This document shows, one piece after another, positions 1-4,912 of a stretch of 14,002 bases of DNA. Under the pieces are notes generated by a model. The model saw only the letters and a program-made list of their open reading frames with translations, was not told where the DNA came from and did no database searches. The translations under genes were made by a program, and so were the position numbers. The stretch's first letter is position 1, and each line of letters starts with the position of its first letter. Origin of the DNA: Ramicandelaber brevisporus (Eukaryota; Kickxellomycota; Ramicandelaberales; Ramicandelaberaceae); assembly GCA_025201865.1 (NCBI GenBank), contig MU602750.1, forward strand, positions 1 to 14,002, read 5' to 3'.

Positions 1-302
1 ATAGCAGCAACAACAACAACAACAACAACAATAATAATAATGTACTTTCACCATCAACTAATATACTACAGCAGCAACAACAGCAACAACAGCAGGCATC
101 ACCGTCCCGCTCTGTCAGCGCTAGTGGTAACTCGTCTCGCTCCGTCCTTCACACTGAAATGGTGATTGTTGTGGATCCGCCTGGTGTGAATGGAATGGGG
201 GACATGGAGTCCGGCGCTCATTCTGTTCGCTATTTGAATTCTAATGTGTTGATCACTCTGACCTCTGCTTTGACTATCATAGGTATCGTAGCAGTTATTT
301 AA
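1..302 (+). CDS. C-terminal fragment of an unidentified Asn/Gln-rich, probably tail-anchored protein (5' end outside window)
   Basis: An open frame enters from the left edge (first full codon at position 3) and runs 99 codons to TAA at 300-302. It encodes two Ser, a run of 11 Asn (9-41), a short linker, a run of 9 Gln (69-95), a Ser-rich stretch, a mixed segment (TEMVIVVDPPGVNGMGDMES) and a hydrophobic end, VLITLTSALTIIGIVAVI. The last 18 residues are uncharged and finish exactly at the stop, as expected for a C-terminal tail anchor inserted in ER or mitochondrial outer membrane. I do not recognise the family and the catalytic or binding part, if any, is off the window. The frame is convergent with RIB7, and the two stop codons overlap. 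Of the three plus-strand frames this one alone stays open across the whole stretch. Coding status is likely; function is unknown. Confidence 0.65.
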   Translation, partial: SSNNNNNNNNNNNVLSPSTNILQQQQQQQQQASPSRSVSASGNSSRSVLHTEMVIVVDPPGVNGMGDMESGAHSVRYLNSNVLITLTSALTIIGIVAVI

Positions 303-1234
303 TCTAAATTTAACTCTTTTACTTTAAGTGCGCCTGCCACCACAATGTCTCGGCCAAATACTTGCCATTTATTGTTAACCAGTGCCGCAAATACACTCTG
401 TGCGTCGGATGACGAGTAAACATCAATCACTGTTCTAGACTCTTTGCTACCAGCCGTGGTATTAGAGTCGGTTTTAACTTGATTGTAGACTGGGACACAG
501 TTGTCACCCAAGAAGATTGGGGCAATTGTGATAATAACTCGACTCACAATTTGCCGCGTTGATGGCTGAAGTAAAGAGTTGATGATGCCGCCGCCGCCCT
601 CCACCATGACACTGCGCACTCCGCATTGATTCTTCAGTGCAACTAGAGCTGATCTCATGTCCAAATGACCAGTTGCCTCATCCTTGTCCACTCCTATAAC
701 ATGCACGCCGTTTGCTTCCAATGCTTGCTTCTTTTCGCTTAGCAAAGCCTCATGGCTGCATATTACAATTGGAGATGCTCGTTTACCAGAGTTGACGTCG
801 CTCTTGGCTGATGACACAATGTTAGAGTCCAGTGGAATTCTCAAATGCGTATCAATTATCACGGGACATGGATGCAAGTACTGTTCATTGGGCCGAGGAT
901 GTAGTGCGGCGGGAACAAGACGTGCATCCAGGCGAGGGTTGTCGTTGATGCAGGTTCCGACTCCAACTAGAATCGCATCGTGCATTGCTCGAAGATGATG
1001 TGTCAGAATAAGCGATTCTGGTCCACTCAAGATGAGCTGCTGCTTTGGAGACTGCGGATCTGACTTGGACCCGATACGGCCATCGAGGCTCTGCGCGTAA
1101 GTCAGCGTCACCCACGGTAGTGTGCTGGCTGATGGTACTGTGTTCATATCCACCAAGACATTGGCCAAGAAGGCACGCGCTTGCTCGTGTGTTGCTGTTA
1201 CTGTTACTGTTGTTGTTGCTGTTGTTGTAGCCAT
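299..1234 (-). CDS. RIB7: 2,5-diamino-6-ribosylamino-4(3H)-pyrimidinone 5'-phosphate reductase (riboflavin synthesis)
   Basis: This 311-residue protein belongs to the RibD C-terminal reductase family. In fungi the enzyme uses NADPH to reduce the ribosyl side chain of the diaminopyrimidine phosphate to the ribityl form, the step after GTP cyclohydrolase II, and acts in the cytosol. Family blocks are visible in order: PWVTLTYAQSLDGRI at 40-54, MHDAILVGVGTCINDNPRL at 84-102, the glycine-rich VMVEGGGGIINSLL at 209-222 that forms part of the nucleotide/substrate site, and IAPIFLGD at 237-244. Length and domain order are normal. The start is ATG at 1232-1234 (minus); the first 14 residues are only Met/Ala/Thr/Val, encoded by ACA/GTA-type repeats, and are probably not part of the fold. 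No intron is needed. The gene faces dynamitin across a 111-bp spacer and converges on the left-edge gene with overlapping stops. Identification is confident. Confidence 0.95.
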   Translation of the reverse strand: MATTTATTTVTVTATHEQARAFLANVLVDMNTVPSASTLPWVTLTYAQSLDGRIGSKSDPQSPKQQLILSGPESLILTHHLRAMHDAILVGVGTCINDNPRLDARLVPAALHPRPNEQYLHPCPVIIDTHLRIPLDSNIVSSAKSDVNSGKRASPIVICSHEALLSEKKQALEANGVHVIGVDKDEATGHLDMRSALVALKNQCGVRSVMVEGGGGIINSLLQPSTRQIVSRVIITIAPIFLGDNCVPVYNQVKTDSNTTAGSKESRTVIDVYSSSDAQSVFAALVNNKWQVFGRDIVVAGALKVKELNLD

Positions 1235-1275
1235 CGCTTATTTCTTTTTGTGTTTTGCCAGAGCGACAAACAGAA

Positions 1276-1308
<33 letters not shown>

Positions 1309-1345
1309 TACAGACAGACGACTAGCACTTTTTCTCGAACTTGCA
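1235..1345. promoter_or_regulatory. Divergent promoter region between RIB7 and dynamitin genes
   Basis: Only 111 bp separate the RIB7 start codon (minus) from the dynamitin start codon (plus), so both promoters and both 5' leaders must lie here or reach into the neighbouring coding region. The stretch contains a short T-rich run and a GACA microsatellite. I see no clear TATA box. That it is a shared promoter is inferred from gene orientation. Confidence 0.6.
1277..1308. repeat. (GACA)8 tetranucleotide microsatellite
   Basis: Eight exact tandem copies of GACA cover 1277-1308, followed by one broken unit and two more partial units up to about 1320. The tract ends some 26-38 bp before the dynamitin ATG and so probably lies in its 5' leader or core promoter. 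Confidence 0.95.
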
Positions 1346-2830
1346 ATGACTCCACCACAACCAGTCTCCGGTGCGCCAGGCGGTGCTCCAGCTGCGCACA
1401 AGTACGCCAACCTGCCAGATATTGACGATGGACCAGACGTGTTTGAGACTCCGGACAAGCCGCGCGTTCCTGATTTCACGTCTCTGGATGCACTCTCCTC
1501 CTCTGCTGCTACTGCTGATTCCGGTGCTGATCCATACTCTCTGTCAGGCCCAAGCAAAGGCGCACTCCAGGCTGCTGCTGCAGCCTCTGGCTCAAGCATT
1601 GAACAGGAAGGAGTTTCGCTGGATTCAGCGATGGCAAAGTTTCGTAATGCCGTTGGTGATACAAAGACAGCAGATAGCAAGGGTGAGATTGCTCGGCATC
1701 GTCGTGCGTTGTATCAGAGATATGTTGCTCAATCTGGACTGCTGGATGCCGCAGAGATGGAGGCATACACATCCCCATCAGCCATGTCCTTGGATAATGG
1801 ATCGGCCACTTCAGATGTTACTGTTAAAGGCACGAGGCTGAAGGAAACACCGATTCAACGCCTTCGTCGACTGTTGGCTGAAGCTCAGGAACTCGAGGCT
1901 GAGATTAAGACCGCATCTGGCGAAGACTCGGCAAAGAAGAGTGGAAGCACTGTTTTAGTTGACGGCATTTCAGCAACAGCATTAATGACTTCAGTTACAA
2001 AATTGCAACTTGAGCTTGGTGGACTGAAGGACAAAACAATGTCCGTAACTCGTCAAGTGCCAGCTGAATTGCCAAGCAAAGACTCTCTTCTCAACCCGGC
2101 GGCCAATGTGGCATCGGTAAAAAGTGATGCGGTCGATGAGACAGTGCGTCCAATTAATGCATCGGCAGCGGTTGTATCAGACATTGAGCAGAGACTCGTC
2201 AAACTTGAAAAGGCTCTTGGATCTAAGCCAGTTGTCGAGCCATTGAAGCCAGGTCTGCTGGAGAGCGTTGCTAAGCTCGAGTCACAGCTTCAAGTTCTTG
2301 TCCAGCCGCTTCAGATCGACGCACTCACTCGTCGCGCAAAAGCTCTCGATGCTGAACTGGACAAGCTCATTGTTGTGGCTGGAAAGCAAGCCAAGGTCAA
2401 GGCATCAGCCACAGAGTCAGGCGCTGGCTTGGCAGCCGTTACACCATCAACATCGAACACTGCTGCTGCTGGTACTGCTGGCAGCGGGGATGCTGCTCAA
2501 AACACTCAAATTGACGCACAGACTGCAGCGCGCATCAACACAATCTTCAACTCCCTCGACAAGGTTGACTCTGTGGCCGCACTCGTCCCACCGCTCATTG
2601 AGCGAATGCATGGATTGCGTCTGCTGCACCTGGAGGCAAACGCTGCAGCCGAAAACATTCGCAAACTGTCGAATGACCAAACTAATGTTTCGGCTGATAT
2701 CAAGATGCTCACGGGAGTCTGTGATCAACTTCGTGAATCACTCGCGCAAAATTCCGAAATTGTTCACGGAAACGTTGCATCCATCGAGGAACGTATTCAG
2801 CGTCTCACTGCTCGCATTGAACAACTCTAA
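1346..2830 (+). CDS. DCTN2: Dynamitin (dynactin subunit 2, p50)
   Basis: A 494-residue dynamitin-family protein, the p50 shoulder subunit of dynactin that links the p150 arm to the Arp1 filament and so supports dynein transport on microtubules. The N-terminus carries the family signature KYANLPDIDDGPDVFET (residues 19-35), which in known dynactin lies along the Arp1 filament. KETPIQRLRRLLAEAQELEAEI (about 166-187) is the conserved first helical segment. Further predicted coiled-coil pieces lie around 215-232, 278-345 and 396-494, ending in the conserved pattern of Asn-Val-Ala-Ser-x-Glu-x-Arg-Ile about ten residues from the C-terminus. Ala/Ser/Thr-rich linkers (50-85, 350-395) separate them. 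Length is somewhat above the roughly 400 residues of animal forms because of these linkers. The frame is open further upstream but has no earlier ATG, so ATG 1346-1348 is the start. No introns. It converges on the UBX gene, 147 bp away. Confidence 0.93.
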   Translation: MTPPQPVSGAPGGAPAAHKYANLPDIDDGPDVFETPDKPRVPDFTSLDALSSSAATADSGADPYSLSGPSKGALQAAAAASGSSIEQEGVSLDSAMAKFRNAVGDTKTADSKGEIARHRRALYQRYVAQSGLLDAAEMEAYTSPSAMSLDNGSATSDVTVKGTRLKETPIQRLRRLLAEAQELEAEIKTASGEDSAKKSGSTVLVDGISATALMTSVTKLQLELGGLKDKTMSVTRQVPAELPSKDSLLNPAANVASVKSDAVDETVRPINASAAVVSDIEQRLVKLEKALGSKPVVEPLKPGLLESVAKLESQLQVLVQPLQIDALTRRAKALDAELDKLIVVAGKQAKVKASATESGAGLAAVTPSTSNTAAAGTAGSGDAAQNTQIDAQTAARINTIFNSLDKVDSVAALVPPLIERMHGLRLLHLEANAAAENIRKLSNDQTNVSADIKMLTGVCDQLRESLAQNSEIVHGNVASIEERIQRLTARIEQL

Positions 2831-2977
2831 TTTAAAGTCTAATCGGTCCTTACTTTTCCTTACTTTTCCTCTCTTTTCTTCTCTCTTTTCTTCAAAACAG
2901 TTAACAACTCCTAGTGATAAGAATAGTTTAATTTAGAGAGAACAAAACAAGACAAACCAAAACAAAACGTCTTACAC
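2831..2977. other. Convergent 3' region of dynamitin and UBX genes
   Basis: This 147-bp spacer holds both 3' ends. The half next to dynamitin is rich in T and C on the plus strand (about 2849-2900, with CTTACTTTTC repeated); the half next to the UBX gene is rich in A and C on the plus strand, hence T/G-rich on the minus strand. Each transcript therefore meets a U-rich stretch just past its stop. I see no exact AATAAA on the plus strand. Confidence 0.5.
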
Positions 2978-3952
2978 TTAAGCACTAGCGACGATGATGA
3001 GAGCAGAGCGTGGTGCTAATCCAAGTTCAGATAATGTTGATGATGCATTGTCGGTTCCAAACTGTTTGCGAGATGGAAGAATCATGAGCTTAAACGTGCC
3101 AATACCATTTGATGTACCGGCCAAACCACTACCTGCGAGGTAATCAAGCACTTCCTGGAGCGGAGCACTCGCTGGGAATGACTTCTGCTGCGGTGCACCC
3201 TGTGGAGGACGGAATTGAAGAACAGCATCAGTGTGCACTTTGGGTGCAGCTGGTGCTGACGAGGTGGCTGTCGATGCAGGAGATGGCGAGGCAGAAGCTG
3301 GCTGCGCCTGGGCTGTGTTGCCGAGGGCAGCCTGGCGCTCACGCTCGCGTTCCAGCCGACTCTCGCGGATGCGAGCCAAAGCCCGCTCTTTGGCCTGCTT
3401 ATCCAGCTCGGCATCCTTCTTCTTTTGCTCAATCGCCTGGCGTCTCTGCAAATCGGTCAATGACTCGCGCATCTCGGATGCCTGTTGTCCAGCTTTGCGG
3501 CGCAGAATTTCGCGTTTACGAGCTTCCTCGGCCTCTTCGACACTGCGCTTCTGTCGCTTCTCGGCAATCTTCTGCTTGGCAAGCTCGACCATCGCCTTCT
3601 TCTCCTCTTCTGTCAGTGGCTTGACGGCATCGACACTCTGGCTGAAGTTGGTGTGACCAGTCTTGGAGGCATGGAACTGCATCGCCGCTTCGTCGCGCAG
3701 CTGCTTGCCACATTCATCGCACACCATGGATTGAGCCTCGGGCTCTGGGGCGGTAGACGAAGTGCCTGTTTGCTCTGGAGCTGACGCGTCAGCTGATGCA
3801 GATGACTCTTCGGGACAGTTGCCATCAGGGAACTTTTCGAGCCAGTCTAGTGCTGGTCCAAGGCCAGCACCACCTGTAGCCTTCAGCGCCTTTGCTACCG
3901 CCTCCTCGGCAAAGCCCATGTCCAGTAGAGTGTCGCGGTCTGTCGGCGCCAT
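2978..3952 (-). CDS. UBXN1: UBA / zinc-finger / UBX protein, probable Cdc48/p97 adaptor (UBXN1/SAKS1 type)
   Basis: A 324-residue protein with the domain order of the UBXN1 (SAKS1) family: UBA near residues 4-42 (LLDMGF near the start, ALDWLEKF at the end), which binds ubiquitin; a C2H2-like finger with C78, C81, H94 and H100; the conserved KPLTEEEKKA at 111-120; a charged Lys/Arg/Glu/Ala coiled coil at about 115-210; a Pro/Ser/Ala linker; and a C-terminal UBX domain at about 240-323 (LQEVLDYL, then SELGLAPRSALIIV). Family members bring ubiquitinated proteins to the AAA ATPase Cdc48/p97 and the proteasome, in cytosol and nucleus. The frame is open 10 codons further upstream, but the ATG at 3950-3952 places MAPTDRDTLLDMGF just where family members begin, so I chose it. 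The p97-binding loop reads ILPSRKQF rather than the usual FPR, so binding may differ. No introns. It converges with dynamitin. Confidence 0.9.
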   Translation of the reverse strand: MAPTDRDTLLDMGFAEEAVAKALKATGGAGLGPALDWLEKFPDGNCPEESSASADASAPEQTGTSSTAPEPEAQSMVCDECGKQLRDEAAMQFHASKTGHTNFSQSVDAVKPLTEEEKKAMVELAKQKIAEKRQKRSVEEAEEARKREILRRKAGQQASEMRESLTDLQRRQAIEQKKKDAELDKQAKERALARIRESRLERERERQAALGNTAQAQPASASPSPASTATSSAPAAPKVHTDAVLQFRPPQGAPQQKSFPASAPLQEVLDYLAGSGLAGTSNGIGTFKLMILPSRKQFGTDNASSTLSELGLAPRSALIIVASA

Positions 3953-4399
3953 CTGTGTATGCTGGAGAAAAAAAGAAAGCAAAATAAAGTGAGGAATGCG
4001 TAATCCAACTGCGTATCCTGTGCAAAGGAGGAAGTCGAGGAGGTATTGCGGCCATGAGCCGACGTGGCATCGCAGTGCACGCGGATTATTTGCCGTAGAC
4101 TCTGAGAGGTTGGCGTTGACAATCTACGTAGCTCATTGCACAGCTTTGCACTCCCGATGCTGTCTCCAAACACCTAGCCGTCTAGCCAACAGGTATCTGA
4201 TGAATACATTGATTCGCATTACTGGAATCCATGCCAATGATGCATAATAACAATAGCAAACAGCAAACAGCAACAGAAACAAACCAAGCCAAAGAGAAAG
4301 GCACAAAGAAAACGAGGCAAATAGCTGACCAGATGGCAGAAGCACATCCAGACACGAACAAGTGATCATGTGCTCTCGAAGGAGAGCAACAAAAACATA
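3953..4399. other. Intergenic region upstream of the UBX gene, no convincing gene
   Basis: This 447-bp stretch between the UBX start and the tRNA holds the UBX promoter and the tRNA 3' flank. Short open frames occur on both strands, but none begins with ATG and looks protein-like throughout. On the minus strand a pyrimidine run ending in CTCCAG lies 10 bp before the UBX ATG and resembles a 3' splice site, so a 5'-leader intron cannot be excluded. From about 4245 to 4320 the plus strand is purine- and A-rich with repeated CAAACAGCAA-type units. Confidence 0.5.
4391..4395 (-). terminator. RNA polymerase III terminator (T5) of tRNA-Arg
   Basis: Five T residues on the minus strand lie four bases after the last tRNA base. 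A run of four or more T downstream of a tRNA gene is the standard Pol III stop signal. Confidence 0.8.
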
Positions 4400-4472
4400 T
4401 ACCGAACGTGGGACTCGAACCCACAATCCTCGGTTTAGAAGACCGATGCCTTAACCATTAGGCCAGTCCGGC
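4400..4472 (-). tRNA. tRNA-Arg (anticodon UCU, reads AGA), no intron
   Basis: A 73-base nuclear tRNA gene folded by hand. Acceptor stem GCCGGAC pairs with GTTCGGT, with wobble pairs at 1-72 (G-U) and 5-68 (G-U); the discriminator is A. The anticodon stem TCGGT/ACCGA encloses the loop CTTCTAA, giving T33, anticodon TCT (plus-strand 4437-4439) and A37, with no intron. The T arm is GTGGG-TTCGAGT-CCCAC. The internal Pol III promoters are clear: A box TGGCCTAATGG (plus-strand 4455-4465) and B box GGTTCGAGTCC (plus-strand 4411-4421). A T5 terminator follows. The CCA end is not encoded, as expected for a eukaryote. The gene stands alone between the UBX and bZIP genes. Confidence 0.95.
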
Positions 4473-4533
4473 TTTTCATGCTTGCACATATTTTACAGCC
4501 TACTGCAAATCTGATCGCTGCTTCAGCCTCGCT

Positions 4534-4743
4534 CTAATTTATAGGAATGGGACTCACATTCGCGCCATTGAATGCTTGTGCAACGTAGTGTCCAGCTAGT
4601 AGAGTAAACCGCGGTTTTGATGCGGTCTTCTCGCTTACGAATGTCTGCGGCAACAAGACAAGTTCATGTATTTTCAATGGCTGGCCACATATGGTGGCGG
4701 CGGCAACGACGGCCAATGGATGGAACATCAATGAACTCGCCAT
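4534..4743 (-). CDS. Possible small protein of 69 residues, unidentified
   Basis: An ATG-started open frame of 69 codons ends at TAG 4534-4536, 61 bp from the tRNA. The protein starts MASSLMFHPLAVVAAATICG, with a mildly hydrophobic N-terminal third, then a mixed segment and the end NVSPIPIN. Composition looks protein-like, without the repeats common around it, and the gene would share a 169-bp divergent promoter with the bZIP gene. I know no family it belongs to. A frame of this length can arise by chance, and it could also be one exon of a spliced gene. Confidence 0.25.
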   Translation of the reverse strand: MASSLMFHPLAVVAAATICGQPLKIHELVLLPQTFVSEKTASKPRFTLLAGHYVAQAFNGANVSPIPIN

Positions 4744-4802
4744 ACGATAGGTTTAACTGAGCGTCGTTCGCCACCACTTCTTCGTATGCTCCTTTGGACT
4801 GA

Positions 4803-4816
4803 TATATATATTATAT
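4803..4816 (+). promoter_or_regulatory. TATA-like element upstream of the bZIP gene
   Basis: TATATATATTATAT lies about 97-110 bp before the bZIP start codon, followed by a pyrimidine-rich stretch (4870-4888) that is typical of fungal 5' leaders. Because the sequence is nearly symmetric, it could also serve a minus-strand transcript. Function is inferred from position only. Confidence 0.45.
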
Positions 4817-4912
4817 TGCATTGGTCACTGTGAGGTCGTTGATGCGTCTCGCTTGCGTCATCTCATACTGTTTTTCTTTTTCTTTTTTCAAACTAAATCA
4901 CAACTACGTCAA

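Noticed and set aside
1181-1345. Upstream extension of the dynamitin frame, which would encode Cys-rich and Asp-Arg-Gln-Thr repeat peptides
   Set aside because: There is no ATG in that part of the frame; it runs antisense through the RIB7 start and the microsatellite, and family members begin close to the KYANLP motif.
885-1358. Minus-strand frame with repeated Val-Cys-Leu-Ser units
   Set aside because: It is the GACA microsatellite read in another frame plus a shifted RIB7 frame, with no independent support.
3953-3982. Ten extra codons (MLSFFLQHTQ) at the N-terminus of the UBX protein
   Set aside because: The downstream ATG at 3950-3952 matches the family's usual start just before the UBA domain; the upstream part looks like a pyrimidine-rich leader.
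3960-3990. A 5'-leader intron acceptor upstream of the UBX start
   Set aside because: The pyrimidine run plus CAG is suggestive, but no convincing donor and branch pair could be fixed upstream by eye, so I did not call an intron.
3895-4173. Minus-strand frame of 92 codons overlapping the UBX start
   Set aside because: It begins at GTG with a stop just upstream, has no ATG, runs into the UBX gene in another frame and resembles no family.
4853-4912. Start of the bZIP protein at 4853 with a poly-Phe leader
   Set aside because: The codon at 4853 is TTG, not ATG, and the Phe run only reflects the pyrimidine-rich 5' leader. The first in-frame ATG is 4913.
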